DNA of 64,000 nucleotides, taken from DATFFO01 sp963772815. GTDB taxonomy: Bacteria; Actinomycetota; Acidimicrobiia; Spongiisociales; ZC4RG35. The stretch spans positions 322,261 through 386,260 of the forward strand of contig CAVYYV010000003.1 in NCBI GenBank assembly GCA_963772815.1, written 5' to 3'. This document shows positions 8,030 to 16,757 of the stretch, one piece after another. The notes beneath the pieces are model-generated. The model did not search any database. It was not told the DNA's origin and saw only the letters and a list, made by a program, of their open reading frames with translations. Both the position numbers and the translations under genes were made by a program. Position 1 is the stretch's first letter; each line of letters begins with the position of its first letter.

Positions 8030-9418
8030 ATGCCCTCCGCAACCCAGGGAACGGTGATCACGGTCAGGGGAAGCGTCATCGACGTGTCGTTCCCCCGGCT
8101 GCCGGCGGTCCGCTCCATGGTGAACATCGGAGATGTCGTCGCCGAAGTATCGGCCCACATCGACCCCGGAACCGTCCGTTGCCTGGCCATGACTCCCACC
8201 CAGGGTTTGGCCCGGGGCGATGCCGCCACCACCGCGCACGAACCTATCGAGGTCCCGGTGGGAGATGCCCTGCTGGGGAGGGCAATCGACGTGTTCGGCC
8301 ATCCAATAGACGACCGGGGCGAGATCGACACGGATGAGAAGCGGCCGATCTACCAACCGGCGGTCCCACTGCAACGCCGTTCAACCCGGTCGGAGGTGTT
8401 CGAAACGGGAATCAAGGCGATCGATATCCTCACCCCGCTCGAGCGAGGCGACAAGGCCGGTCTGTTCGGTGGAGCAGGAGTCGGAAAGACGGTCCTCATC
8501 ATGGAGATGATCCACAACATGGTCGGACGCCATGAAGGCGTCAGCCTGTTTTGTGGGATCGGGGAGCGCAGTAGAGAAGCGGAGGAGCTGCATCGGGAAC
8601 TGAGCGAAACAGGGGTTCTGGGGGAAACGGTCCTCGTCTTCGCGCAGATGAAAGAGCAACCCGGCGCCCGCCTCAGGGTGGGCCACGCCGCTCTGACCAT
8701 TGCCGAGCACTTTCGAGACCAGCGCCGCCAGGATGTGCTCCTGCTCATCGACAACATCTTCCGCTTCGTCCAGGCCGGTTCGGAAGTCTCGGGGCTGATG
8801 GGGAGGATTCCATCACAAATGGGGTATCAGCCGACCCTGGCGACCGAGCTGTCGGAGCTGGAAGAGCGGATCTGCAGCACCCGCGACGGTGCCATCAGCT
8901 CGATCCAGGCTGTCTACGTACCCGCCGACGATTTCACTGATCCCGCCGCCGTGCACATCTTCGGCCATCTGTCCGCTTCAGTCGTGCTGTCCCGGGACAG
9001 AGCCAGCGAGGGGCTGTATCCAGCCGTGGATCCACTGAGATCGGACTCGAAGATGCTGGTCCCCCAGATCGTTGGCGACCGTCATTACAACGTAGCCCGG
9101 GAAATGCGGCGGACACTGGCGTCCTATGAAGACCTGAAGGACGTGATCGCCATGCTCGGCATGGAGGAGCTGTCCGAGGAGGATCAGCGAACCGTGGGGC
9201 GGGCCCGGCGACTGGAAAGGTTCCTGACGCAACCCTTCTTCGTAACCGAGCGTTTCACGGGACTGGAGGGGCGTCAGGTCAGCCTGGAGGATTCTCTGGA
9301 GGGGTGCGAGCGCATCCTCGCCGACGAGTTCGCCCAGATCGACGAGAACGACCTGTTCATGCTCGGCTCGATCGACGAACTGGAAGAAGGAACCCGGCAA
9401 CGCAAGGAACGCACATGA
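8030..9418 (+). CDS. atpD: N-type ATP synthase subunit beta
   Basis: This 462-residue catalytic beta subunit has the P-loop GGAGVGKTVLIMEM, the GERSREAEELHREL segment with the catalytic Glu, and the DELSEED-like region EELSEEDQRT near the C-terminus. It leads the operon as in N-ATPases (atpD-C-Q-R-B-E-F-A-G), not in its usual place after atpG. It overlaps atpC by four bases. The sequence fits the N-ATPase branch described by Dibrova and colleagues, typically a second, horizontally acquired ATP synthase. Confidence 0.93.
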   Translation: MPSATQGTVITVRGSVIDVSFPRLPAVRSMVNIGDVVAEVSAHIDPGTVRCLAMTPTQGLARGDAATTAHEPIEVPVGDALLGRAIDVFGHPIDDRGEIDTDEKRPIYQPAVPLQRRSTRSEVFETGIKAIDILTPLERGDKAGLFGGAGVGKTVLIMEMIHNMVGRHEGVSLFCGIGERSREAEELHRELSETGVLGETVLVFAQMKEQPGARLRVGHAALTIAEHFRDQRRQDVLLLIDNIFRFVQAGSEVSGLMGRIPSQMGYQPTLATELSELEERICSTRDGAISSIQAVYVPADDFTDPAAVHIFGHLSASVVLSRDRASEGLYPAVDPLRSDSKMLVPQIVGDRHYNVAREMRRTLASYEDLKDVIAMLGMEELSEEDQRTVGRARRLERFLTQPFFVTERFTGLEGRQVSLEDSLEGCERILADEFAQIDENDLFMLGSIDELEEGTRQRKERT

Positions 9419-9804
9419 GGCTGGTCATCGCTTTGCCCCATCTGATTCATCTCGATCTCGAGGTGGAGAAGGTGAGCGCCGAGGGAATCCACGGCGCGTT
9501 CACCATGCTTCCCCACCACCTCGACTATGTGGTGCTCCTTCAGTCCGGGATCCTGTCCTATGGCCTCTCCGACGGAGCCGAGCAGTACATCGCGGTAGAC
9601 GGTGGCGTCCTGGCCAAGATCGGAGACGAGGTGCGAGTCTCCACTCTCGCCGCCGTCAGCGGCGACCGATTGGACGAGCTCGAGCGCACCGTTTCCGAAT
9701 CCTTCAGGGAGTTGGGTGAGAGGGAACGCAGCAGTCGGGCAGCGCTGACCCGGATCGAGAGCCACCTGCTTCAGCAATTCTTCGAGTTCGAGGAACCACC
9801 GTGA
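9415..9804 (+). CDS. atpC: N-type ATP synthase subunit epsilon
   Basis: This 129-residue protein has the N-terminal beta-sandwich of epsilon subunits (IHGAFTMLPHHLDYVVLL, with the G-x-F-x-x-L-P-x-H pattern) and a C-terminal helical hairpin. It sits in the rotor stalk, links gamma to the c-ring and can inhibit ATP hydrolysis. The second gene position, directly after atpD, is diagnostic of N-ATPase operons. Both ends overlap their neighbours by four bases. Confidence 0.9.
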   Translation: MRLVIALPHLIHLDLEVEKVSAEGIHGAFTMLPHHLDYVVLLQSGILSYGLSDGAEQYIAVDGGVLAKIGDEVRVSTLAAVSGDRLDELERTVSESFRELGERERSSRAALTRIESHLLQQFFEFEEPP

Positions 9805-10163
9805 CAGCCAAACCGCCCGAGGATCGCCAGCGGCAGTTCCGGAACACGATTGGAAGAAAGGCGGCCCGCCGAATTCGGGCTCGTCGAGAGACCGACAGTG
9901 TTTGGTTCTGGTTGGGGATGCTGGGGATGCTCGGGTGGTCGGTGGCCATCCCCACCCTGCTCGGCGTGCTGGTGGGCCTGTGGTTGGATCGTGTTGCCCC
10001 GGCTCCGTTCTCTTGGGTACTCAGCTTGATCGTTGTGGGGTTGGTACTGGGTCTCGCCAACGGCTGGCTCTGGGTTCGACGGGAGACATCGGGCGAAGAG
10101 GCGACCCGGGGTGATGAGACGGACCTGCACCCCGATCCGAACCGGAAGGAGAACGACCCCTGA
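9801..10163 (+). CDS. atpQ: N-ATPase accessory membrane protein AtpQ (AtpI-like)
   Basis: This 120-residue protein has a basic N-terminal region (RQFRNTIGRKAARRIRARRE), two transmembrane helices (about residues 37-60 and 67-90) and a charged tail. Two-helix AtpI-like proteins at this place are called AtpQ in N-ATPase operons and are thought to help c-ring assembly, possibly with Mg2+. It overlaps atpC and atpR; the call rests on topology and position more than on sequence. Confidence 0.85.
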   Translation: MTAKPPEDRQRQFRNTIGRKAARRIRARRETDSVWFWLGMLGMLGWSVAIPTLLGVLVGLWLDRVAPAPFSWVLSLIVVGLVLGLANGWLWVRRETSGEEATRGDETDLHPDPNRKENDP

Positions 10164-10453
10164 TGCTCGACGTTCTGATCGGACTGATCCTCGGAGCCGT
10201 AGCCGGAGCGGTTTTCTTCGGCGGTCTCCGCTGGACGGTATCTCGACTGCCCACCGCCGGCCGGCCGCTCCTTTTGACCTCGGCCAGCTTCCTGGTGAGG
10301 ACCGCAGTGGTGGTGGCCCTGCTCGTCACCGTGGGAGATGGCCGCTTGCTCCGTCTCCTGGGAGGACTAGGCGGAATTCTGGCTGCGCGCACTGTCATGG
10401 TGGCAGTGGTCCGCCGCCGCCTCGCCGAAGTGGAGGAATCGTCGTGGACCTGA
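10163..10453 (+). CDS. atpR: N-ATPase-specific membrane subunit AtpR
   Basis: This 96-residue protein has three hydrophobic helices with conserved arginines (GGLRWTVSRL, SASFLVRTAVVVALL). AtpR proteins are found only in N-ATPase operons and were proposed to contribute membrane arginines that interact with the extra carboxylate of the c subunit. Seen here: Arg residues inside or next to helices 1-3, consistent with that idea. It starts in a one-base overlap with atpQ and extends ten bases into atpB. Confidence 0.88.
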   Translation: MLDVLIGLILGAVAGAVFFGGLRWTVSRLPTAGRPLLLTSASFLVRTAVVVALLVTVGDGRLLRLLGGLGGILAARTVMVAVVRRRLAEVEESSWT

Positions 10454-11187
10454 CCCAGCTCAGCCCCGACCAGGTCGTCTACTGGGAGTGGGGCTTCGTC
10501 AAGTTGAACGCCACCGTCGTCTTCTCCTGGTGCGTGATGGCGCTGATGATCATCGGAGCATGGCTCCTCTCGCGTCGGTTCACCGCTTCGACTGAGGTCC
10601 CCCGGGGTCAGAATGCCCTGGAGGTCGTTGTCGAGTACATGCGGGATCAGATCCGGGAGATCCTGAGCAGCGACCGGCCCGATCCATACCTCCCGTTCGC
10701 CGGCACTCTCTTCCTGTTCATCGCCATCGCCAACCTGCTCACCATCGTGCCCGGATACGTCCCCCCGACCGCCTCTCTCTCCACCACCGCGGCCCTCGCC
10801 GCTGCCGTCTTCCTGGCGGTACCCGCCTTCGGCATCGCCCGTCGAGGCCCGAAGGCGTACCTGAGACATTACGTCGAGCCCAGCCCGATCATGCTTCCCT
10901 TCAACCTGATCGGCGATTTGTCCCGCACCCTGGCTCTGGCAGTGCGTCTGTTCGGCAACGTGATGAGCGGAGCCAAGATCGTGGCCGTCCTCGTTGCCGT
11001 CATCCCCTTCTTCTTCCCGATCGTGTTCCGCGCCCTGGGCGTGTTCACGGGCCTGATACAGGCCTACATCTTCGCCGTCCTGGCCATGGTGTACATAGCC
11101 TCCGGCATGTCCGCCTCTGATGAGCCGGCCGACGAGGGGAAGCGGCGAGAGGACGAAGTCGATTCGCTCGAGAGGAGTGACAACTAA
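10444..11187 (+). CDS. atpB: N-type ATP synthase subunit a
   Basis: This 247-residue subunit a forms the ion half-channels. The key helix reads LSRTLALAVRLFGNVMSG, with the essential Arg facing the c-ring, and the C-terminal helix contains LIQAYIFAVLAMVYIASG. I chose the GTG at 10444 because GGAGG lies about nine bases upstream and it gives a normal N-terminus (VDLTQLSPDQVVYWEWG). It has a charged C-terminal tail and its stop overlaps atpE (TAATG). Confidence 0.9.
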   Translation: MDLTQLSPDQVVYWEWGFVKLNATVVFSWCVMALMIIGAWLLSRRFTASTEVPRGQNALEVVVEYMRDQIREILSSDRPDPYLPFAGTLFLFIAIANLLTIVPGYVPPTASLSTTAALAAAVFLAVPAFGIARRGPKAYLRHYVEPSPIMLPFNLIGDLSRTLALAVRLFGNVMSGAKIVAVLVAVIPFFFPIVFRALGVFTGLIQAYIFAVLAMVYIASGMSASDEPADEGKRREDEVDSLERSDN

Positions 11188-11456
11188 TGGAATCCCAGAC
11201 CATCATCGGGCTCGCATCCATCATCACGGCAGGGCTGACCATCGCCATCGGGTCGATAGGGCCCGCCCTCGGAGAGGCGCGCGCCCTGGACCGGGCACTG
11301 GCCTCGATGGCTCAACAACCCGATGAGGCAGCTCGCATCACCAGGACCGTCTTCGTGGGTCTGGCCTTCGTCGAGTCCACGGCCATCTACTGCTTCGTGA
11401 TCTCGATCATCCTGATCTTCGCCAACCCCTTCTGGAACCAGGTAACGGGAGGCTGA
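11187..11456 (+). CDS. atpE: N-type ATP synthase subunit c with Na+-type ligands
   Basis: This 89-residue, two-helix proteolipid forms the rotor ring. Helix 1 carries GPALGEAR with Glu30 at the position of Gln32 in the Ilyobacter Na+ ring; helix 2 carries FVESTAIY with Val62, Glu63, Ser64, Thr65 and Tyr68 at the positions of the known Na+ ligands. This double-carboxylate arrangement with E-S-T-x-x-Y is typical of N-ATPases. The loop reads AQQPD, as in standard c subunits. Ion specificity is inferred from the ligands; H+ use is not excluded. Confidence 0.93.
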   Translation: MESQTIIGLASIITAGLTIAIGSIGPALGEARALDRALASMAQQPDEAARITRTVFVGLAFVESTAIYCFVISIILIFANPFWNQVTGG

Positions 11457-11493
11457 TCTTGGCCGACGTCTCCACCGACCTGAAGGGCACGTC

Positions 11494-12306
11494 ATGCTGA
11501 TCGATTGGTTCACGATCGTTGCCCAGCTGATCAACTTCGCCATCCTGGTGGTGGCTCTCAAGTATCTGCTCTACGACAGGATCGTCGAGAAGATGGAAGA
11601 ACGGCGGAGCGCCATAGCCGGGAGGGAAGAGCGGGCCAGATCATTGACCGAGGAGGCCACCGAAGAAACCCAACGACTGGAAGAGCAGCGTCGCGAGTTG
11701 GACAGGAGTCGGGACGACATCCTCGACGAGGCCCGTCGGGAAGCAGACGAGCTTCATCGTCAGCTTCTGGCCGAAGCGCGCCAGGACGTGGAGGGCCAGG
11801 AGCTCGAGTGGCGGCAGTCGGTCCGCTCCCGGAGGGAACGGCTCCTGGCAGAGCTGCAGAGAATCACCGGGGAGAAGGCGATCGCCATCAGCCGCCGCGT
11901 CCTGCGCGACCTGGCCGACGCCGGGATGGAACAAGAGGTGGTCCGACGATTCCTGGACCGGGTGAGCGACGTGCCCGATGGCGAGCGCAAGGAGATGGTC
12001 GAGGCGCTGCGGGCCGACGGGTCTCCCCTGCTGGTCCGAACGGCCTTCGAAATCTCTGACGAAGGTTGGGAGCCAATACGCAAAGGGCTTCGGGAGCTCA
12101 TCGGTGATCCCGACCGGGAGATCGAGTGGGAACAAGATCCAGAATTGATCGGCGGCATAGTCATCGCCGCCGGCGCCCGAACGGTGGGGTGGACCATGGA
12201 TACCTATTTGGACGGCCTGGAGCGAGCGTTCGACGAGTTGATCCATGAACATGTGGGCGCCGACGCGGAGCACGCGCCGCCCGTTGACGAAGCGGGGAAC
12301 GTGTGA
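11494..12306 (+). CDS. atpF: N-type ATP synthase subunit b fused to delta-like domain
   Basis: This 270-residue protein starts with one transmembrane helix (WFTIVAQLINFAILVVALKY), continues as a long charged coiled coil (residues about 30-140) and ends with a domain resembling delta/OSCP (residues about 150-250, including GGIVIAAGARTVGWTMDTYL). No separate atpH exists, so the C-terminal domain probably supplies the delta function, as in other N-ATPases. A possible GTG or TTG start further upstream exists, but the ATG at 11494 gives the correct membrane anchor. Confidence 0.9.
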   Translation: MLIDWFTIVAQLINFAILVVALKYLLYDRIVEKMEERRSAIAGREERARSLTEEATEETQRLEEQRRELDRSRDDILDEARREADELHRQLLAEARQDVEGQELEWRQSVRSRRERLLAELQRITGEKAIAISRRVLRDLADAGMEQEVVRRFLDRVSDVPDGERKEMVEALRADGSPLLVRTAFEISDEGWEPIRKGLRELIGDPDREIEWEQDPELIGGIVIAAGARTVGWTMDTYLDGLERAFDELIHEHVGADAEHAPPVDEAGNV

Positions 12307-13829
12307 CCTCGACGATTTCGGGACAGTTCGAGAGCTGGAGCGAGGAGCTAGGGGCCAGACTCGATCTCCTCGACGAGAGGCTGGCATCGCACCGACCACG
12401 TCCGCTCATCGAGGAAATCGGGTACGTATCCCGCACGGACGCCGGAGTGGCCGAGGTGTCGGGGCTTCCTGACGTTCGTTCAGAAGAGCTGGTGGAGTTC
12501 GAAGATGGCGACCTCGGAATGGCCTACGACCTCTCCCGGGATCATGTGGGGGTCATTCTTCTCGACAACGTGACGGGGGTCGACGCAGGCGACCTGGTCA
12601 AGCGCACCGGAAGAGTGATGAGCACTCCGGTGGGAGACAGCATCCTGGGACGGGTCGTTGACCCCACCGGCCGGCCTCTCGACGAGAAAGGTCCGATCGC
12701 CGCTGCCGATAGATGGCCGATCGAGCGACCAGCTGCACCGATCATGGATCGAGCTCCGGTAGATACCCCTCTGCACACTGGTATCAAGGCGATCGACGCC
12801 CTCATTCCCATCGGTCGCGGTCAGCGGGAGCTGATCCTCGGCGATCGCCAGACCGGCAAGACCGCAATCGCAGTAGACACCGTCATCAATCAACGCCAGC
12901 AGGGGGTGGTGTGCATCTACTGCGCGGTGGGCATACGTAGCTCCGCCGTGGCCAAGGTGATAGCGGACCTCCGCCAGTACCAAGCAATGGACTACACGGC
13001 CGTGGTCGTTGCCGCCGGGAACGACCCGCCGGGGAGGCAATTCATCGCTCCCTACGCCGCTACCTCCATGGCCGAGTACTTCATGGAGCGAGGCGACGAC
13101 GTCCTCGTGGTCTATGACGACCTCACCCGGCACGCCCGGGCCTATCGCGAGTTGTCGCTTCTGTTGAGGCGGCCGCCCGGTCGTGAGGCTTATCCGGGTG
13201 ACATCTTCTACATACACTCCCGGCTGCTGGAACGGCCCACTCACCTTCGAGAGGGCGGGGGAACCATCACAGCCTTGCCGATAATCGAAACCGAGGCCCA
13301 GGACATGGCCGCCTACATCCCGACCAATCTGATATCGATCACAGACGGCCAGATCTACCTGTCTCCCAAGCTGTTCCAGCGCGGTGTGCTACCCGCTATC
13401 GACATCGGCCGATCGGTATCTCGTGTGGGCGGTCGCGCCCAACTGCCTGCCTATCGGGCGATCACCGGTGCTCTCCGGCTCTCCTACAGCCAGTTCGAGG
13501 AACTGGAACGCTTCAGTCGCTACGGAGCCCGATTGGACCGGGAGAGAGAGCATCTGCTGGAGCGGGGGCGGAGGGTTCGCGAGGTGTTGAAGCAGCCTCG
13601 ATATCAGCCCCTCGACGTGGACGAACAGATGGCGATTCTCGCTGCCGTGGTGGGTGGAACACTCGATGATGTGCCCATCATCGACATCGGAAATGTGACT
13701 GGTGACCTGGCCGGGAAGTTGCGCACCCAAATGCCGGATCTGTTCCGGCGGATACGCCGGGGAGAGAGGCTGAGTCAACAGGAGCTGACCGAGCTTCAGA
13801 ACACCGCCCGTCGACTTGTCCCGCGGTGA
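12303..13829 (+). CDS. atpA: N-type ATP synthase subunit alpha
   Basis: This 508-residue non-catalytic nucleotide-binding subunit has the P-loop GDRQTGKTAIAVD, the segment VVVAAGNDPPGRQFIAPYAA, and the alpha-specific SITDGQIYL and GRSVSRVGGRAQ motifs. N- and C-terminal domains are complete. It overlaps atpF by four bases and lies ten bases before atpG. Confidence 0.94.
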   Translation: MTSTISGQFESWSEELGARLDLLDERLASHRPRPLIEEIGYVSRTDAGVAEVSGLPDVRSEELVEFEDGDLGMAYDLSRDHVGVILLDNVTGVDAGDLVKRTGRVMSTPVGDSILGRVVDPTGRPLDEKGPIAAADRWPIERPAAPIMDRAPVDTPLHTGIKAIDALIPIGRGQRELILGDRQTGKTAIAVDTVINQRQQGVVCIYCAVGIRSSAVAKVIADLRQYQAMDYTAVVVAAGNDPPGRQFIAPYAATSMAEYFMERGDDVLVVYDDLTRHARAYRELSLLLRRPPGREAYPGDIFYIHSRLLERPTHLREGGGTITALPIIETEAQDMAAYIPTNLISITDGQIYLSPKLFQRGVLPAIDIGRSVSRVGGRAQLPAYRAITGALRLSYSQFEELERFSRYGARLDREREHLLERGRRVREVLKQPRYQPLDVDEQMAILAAVVGGTLDDVPIIDIGNVTGDLAGKLRTQMPDLFRRIRRGERLSQQELTELQNTARRLVPR

Positions 13830-13838
13830 GGTGAGAAA

Positions 13839-14720
13839 ATGGCGGCCCTTGAGTCTTTGAACCGCCAACTGCAGGTGGGCGAAGAGCTTCACTCTGTGGT
13901 GGGCACCATGAAGGGTCTGGCCGCGGTGTCCATTCACGAATACGAGAAGGCCGTGGGCGCCCTCCGCGAGTACACGGCCACCATCGAGCTGGGCCTTCAG
14001 ATCGTATTTCGGTCTGAACCGGGGTCCATTCCCCGGTCGATCCCCAATGGCGGACGGGTAGCCCTCATCGTCATTGGCACCGACCAAGGATTGTGCGGAC
14101 CGCTCAATCGGGAGATCGCTCGGAGCGCAGCCGACTGGCTGGAGGAACACGAAGTCGAACCCGATGGATGCATCGTGGTGGCCCTGGGCCGCCGGGCCGC
14201 CCGGGCGCTGACCATGGTGGGTCTACCTCCCTCGGTCGAGCTCGATCTGCCCGGGTCGGTTGAAGCCGTCGGGCCGGGAGTCGAAGACCTCGTGATCAGA
14301 ATCGACGACTGGCGACGATCCGAGCAGGTGGGCCGGGTCATGGTCTTCTTCCAACACCCTGTGCGCCGCACCCAACACGCACCCCGGCTGTTCCAAGTCA
14401 TACCGACCGATATGTCGCGACTATGGGGAATCGCGGAGCGGACCTGGCCAACCCGTATGCTTCCGAGCTTCCCCCATCAGCGAGAGGACCTGTTGGCGGG
14501 CCTTCTCCGCCAGGACCTCTTTATCGCCCTCTATCGTGCCATCGCCGAAGCCCGCGCTGCCGAGCACGGAGCCCGGCTCACGGCCATGCAAGCGGCAGAG
14601 CAGAACATCGAAGAACGCCTCGCCACCATCCGCAACCAATACCACCAGCTCCGCCAGGCCGAGATCACCGCACAGCTGATGGACGTCGTATCTGGGTTCG
14701 AGGCACTGGAAGAGGCGTAG
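13839..14720 (+). CDS. atpG: N-type ATP synthase subunit gamma
   Basis: This 293-residue rotor shaft subunit has the two long terminal helices that form the coiled coil (LESLNRQLQVGEELHSVVGT at the start; RLATIRNQYHQLRQAEITAQ near the end) and the central Rossmann-like domain with LIVIGTDQGLCGPLNREI. It is the last gene of the ATP synthase operon, matching the N-ATPase order exactly. A GC-rich palindrome (CCGGCGCGCCGG) follows about 20 bases after the stop but lacks a T tract. Confidence 0.92.
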   Translation: MAALESLNRQLQVGEELHSVVGTMKGLAAVSIHEYEKAVGALREYTATIELGLQIVFRSEPGSIPRSIPNGGRVALIVIGTDQGLCGPLNREIARSAADWLEEHEVEPDGCIVVALGRRAARALTMVGLPPSVELDLPGSVEAVGPGVEDLVIRIDDWRRSEQVGRVMVFFQHPVRRTQHAPRLFQVIPTDMSRLWGIAERTWPTRMLPSFPHQREDLLAGLLRQDLFIALYRAIAEARAAEHGARLTAMQAAEQNIEERLATIRNQYHQLRQAEITAQLMDVVSGFEALEEA

Positions 14721-14756
14721 AGCGGCCCTCAGCGAGTCCCCCGGCGCGCCGGTAAG

Positions 14757-15044
14757 GTGCGGGTCACAATGCTGGAGGCGCAGGTTGCACCCGACCGGGC
14801 TGCCCTGATGGTGGAAAGTCTCGCCGCCGCCACCGAGAAGCTCCCACCAATGATCGTCGAGCCGTTTCTACTTCGTGAGGTGGGCAGCGACCAATGGAGG
14901 ATCGTGACGGTGTGGGAGAGCCGGGAGGCCCTGGAGGAGTACCGTCGGTCCGTGAGCACAGCGGAGGGAGTGACGGCGTTCCGCTCGGCGGGCGCTGAGC
15001 CCCGTCTGACCGTCTTCGAGGTCATACACCGCGCTGTCGGGTAG
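14757..15044 (+). CDS. Antibiotic biosynthesis monooxygenase-like small protein
   Basis: This 95-residue protein has the ferredoxin-like pattern of the ABM superfamily: an N-terminal strand, a helix, then DQWRIVTVWESREALEEYRRS, the typical strand-helix core, and a closing strand before the end. Such proteins are dimeric and range from small monooxygenases to haem or quinone-binding proteins, so the substrate is unknown. The start is GTG at 14757; an ATG at 14769 is equally possible. It follows the ATP synthase operon by 36 bases and may be a separate unit. Confidence 0.6.
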   Translation: MRVTMLEAQVAPDRAALMVESLAAATEKLPPMIVEPFLLREVGSDQWRIVTVWESREALEEYRRSVSTAEGVTAFRSAGAEPRLTVFEVIHRAVG

Positions 15045-15054
15045 CTTTGAACGG

Positions 15055-15252
15055 ATGGGTGACCAACTCAATCCGCGTCTAGTTCGTCCCAGGGAAGGTC
15101 GGATGATCGGCGGGGTAGCGGCCGGTCTGGCCGACCGGTTCGCGATCCAGCGCAGGACCATGAGGCTGCTCTTCATCCTCTCCCTGATCCTCCCGGGCCC
15201 GCAGATCCTGATCTACCTGGTTCTGTGGGTGATCATCCCCGAAGAGGAGTAA
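15055..15252 (+). CDS. PspC-domain membrane protein
   Basis: This 65-residue protein is essentially one PspC domain: the cytoplasmic lead (LVRPREGRMIGGVAAGLADRF), the first transmembrane helix (RLLFILSLILPGP) and the second (ILIYLVLWVIIPEEE). PspC proteins sense or buffer membrane stress, either alone or fused to kinases. It lies ten bases after the ABM-like gene, so both may share a transcript. Confidence 0.85.
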   Translation: MGDQLNPRLVRPREGRMIGGVAAGLADRFAIQRRTMRLLFILSLILPGPQILIYLVLWVIIPEEE

Positions 15253-15421
15253 CCGGCTCGGTCAGCCTGCGATCGACTTCGAGGCACGGTGGCCGGGGGT
15301 AGCCCAAGACCGACGCCTGCTCTACCCGGTACGGGTCCCATCCCCCCTTGACAAGCGCCCCTGATTCATGGGACGACCGGTTTCGCCGTCGGAACAGCAT
15401 CTGAGTGGGTTGCGCTTATAG

Positions 15422-15632
15422 CTAGTGTCCTGAGTCGTGAGTTCGTGATCATTTCGCCGAGGCATCGGCGTTTCTGGCAAGAACGCACAACGAATGACCT
15501 GACTTCCCATGAGCCCGCCGTTATGGAAAGTCAGGTCAAGGCGCACCCGTAGGTGCGTCGAAACGGAGGACGCAGCCAGGGACGTCGACGGCCGGTGAGA
15601 TTCTGTGCATCACTTTCGACTCAGGACACTAG
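15422..15632. mobile_element. MITE-like element with 16-bp inverted ends
   Basis: CTAGTGTCCTGAGTCG (15422-15437) is repeated exactly in inverse at 15617-15632. Both ends contain TA at the outer edge, as expected for an element that duplicates a TA target (IS630/mariner type). The interior has no credible gene but contains a second inverted pair, GACCTGACTT and AAGTCAGGTC (about 15497-15541). This is best read as a short non-autonomous element. It is the only notable item in the 445-base gap between the PspC gene and the next small gene. Confidence 0.75.
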
Positions 15633-15697
15633 TCCTTGGGTGCGAATCGGATCTGGGCCTGAGCGCCTGCAGGCTTAGTTGCCGATAACAATTACGT

Positions 15698-15916
15698 ATG
15701 CAGGAAATCGCGTCAGCGCGCCCGACGGGGAGCCGGATCCGGCGATGCGGACGCTGCCGGGCCGAAGCGAAGCTACGGACGCCGGATGGCTCCTTCTGTC
15801 CTCGCCATGCCTGGCAGATCTACCTAAACGAAGCAGACACCACCCTTCCCGACTGGATCCCGTGGGTCATTCACCGCATCAAGAGCCCCACCGACGGGGT
15901 CGGCTCGGCCGGGTAA
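15698..15916 (+). CDS. Small cysteine-containing hypothetical protein
   Basis: This 72-residue protein contains C-G-R-C and, 18 residues later, C-P-R-H (GSFCPRHAWQ), a spacing that could bind zinc, followed by a hydrophobic DWIPWVIHRI segment. I do not recognise a family and no strong ribosome binding site is visible. It stands alone between the MITE-like element and a convergent toxin-antitoxin pair, so it could be accessory DNA. Confidence 0.4.
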   Translation: MQEIASARPTGSRIRRCGRCRAEAKLRTPDGSFCPRHAWQIYLNEADTTLPDWIPWVIHRIKSPTDGVGSAG

Positions 15917-15966
15917 GCCCGGATCCCCGAGGGCTTCTCAAATCAACCAATCTCGTGCCATCTCGT

Positions 15967-16296
15967 CTACAACCGACAATCGACCACGACCGCCAACGCT
16001 GAACAGACCTCTCGCATGCGATCGTCACCCAATCTGCCCAAGCGCTCGGTCAGAGTCCCAACCGAAACACTCTCCACTGAGTCGAGATTGACAGCCGATC
16101 GAACAGGGATCGGATCGTCGCCGGGTTCCAGTTGCACCTCGCTCGCCAGCCCTCGAATCATCGTCGTGCATGGAGCGACCAGTGTCCTTCGAAGTCTCGG
16201 GATGGCCGCGTCCCGCGAGAGAACCACCACAGGGCGACGGGAGACCTCGGGAAGCTCACACCACCACACCTCTCCCCTGGCAGGCAGATCGTTCAC
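15967..16296 (-). CDS. MazF/PemK-type mRNA interferase toxin
   Basis: This 109-residue protein matches the MazF/PemK beta-barrel toxins that cut mRNA. RGEVWWCELPEVSRRPVVVLSRD is the usual N-terminal signature (R-G-E-V-W-W and R-P-V-V-V-L-S-R-D), and LVAPCTTMIRG and VNLDSVESVSVGTLTERLG follow as in the family. The GTG at 16296 overlaps the stop of the antitoxin gene by four bases. The longer frame upstream would overlap the antitoxin by about 45 bases. Confidence 0.88.
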   Translation of the reverse strand: MNDLPARGEVWWCELPEVSRRPVVVLSRDAAIPRLRRTLVAPCTTMIRGLASEVQLEPGDDPIPVRSAVNLDSVESVSVGTLTERLGRLGDDRMREVCSALAVVVDCRL

Positions 16297-16529
16297 GACG
16301 AGGCTGCGACCTCGCGGAATGAGGCCAAGTCGCCCCATTCGTCCGACTCATCAAGGGGATGGTCGTCATAGGCGGCATACCCAGCGTCAATCTCGGCAGC
16401 TCGATGGCGGGCTAGCAGCGCATCGAGAGCTTCATCCAGAAGAGCCGCGTCATTCAGATCCGACCTCAAACGCCTCGCCTGCACGAGAAGCGACTCATCG
16501 ACGGTCGTGCTGACCCGTATGCGTGCCAT
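16293..16529 (-). CDS. MazE-like antitoxin
   Basis: This 78-residue protein starts MARIRVSTTVDESLL, a ribbon-helix-helix DNA-binding pattern in which the strand contacts operator DNA, followed by helices and an acidic C-terminal tail (DDHPLDESDEWGDLASF) that likely wraps the toxin. It directly precedes and overlaps the MazF-type gene, the standard arrangement for an autoregulated pair. The ATG at 16529 is chosen because the reading frame further upstream lacks any recognisable sequence. Confidence 0.85.
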   Translation of the reverse strand: MARIRVSTTVDESLLVQARRLRSDLNDAALLDEALDALLARHRAAEIDAGYAAYDDHPLDESDEWGDLASFREVAASS

Positions 16530-16757
16530 GCCACAATTATGCCACATCAAGCGCATGCCTGAAAGGGGTTCAGAAGAGGGAGGACTCACAACCCAAAGAT
16601 GGCCGCACTCTGAGCTTGCGTGACCCGGTCGATTGTTGCCGCGTTCACTCGCATCGTGGGACGTTGAGAGACAGATCACGATCGAGTCCGAGTAGCCAAA
16701 GCCACGATTCCAGACGAACGTCTCCTGACTCTTCGTCATCCGGACTTCAATACGAAC

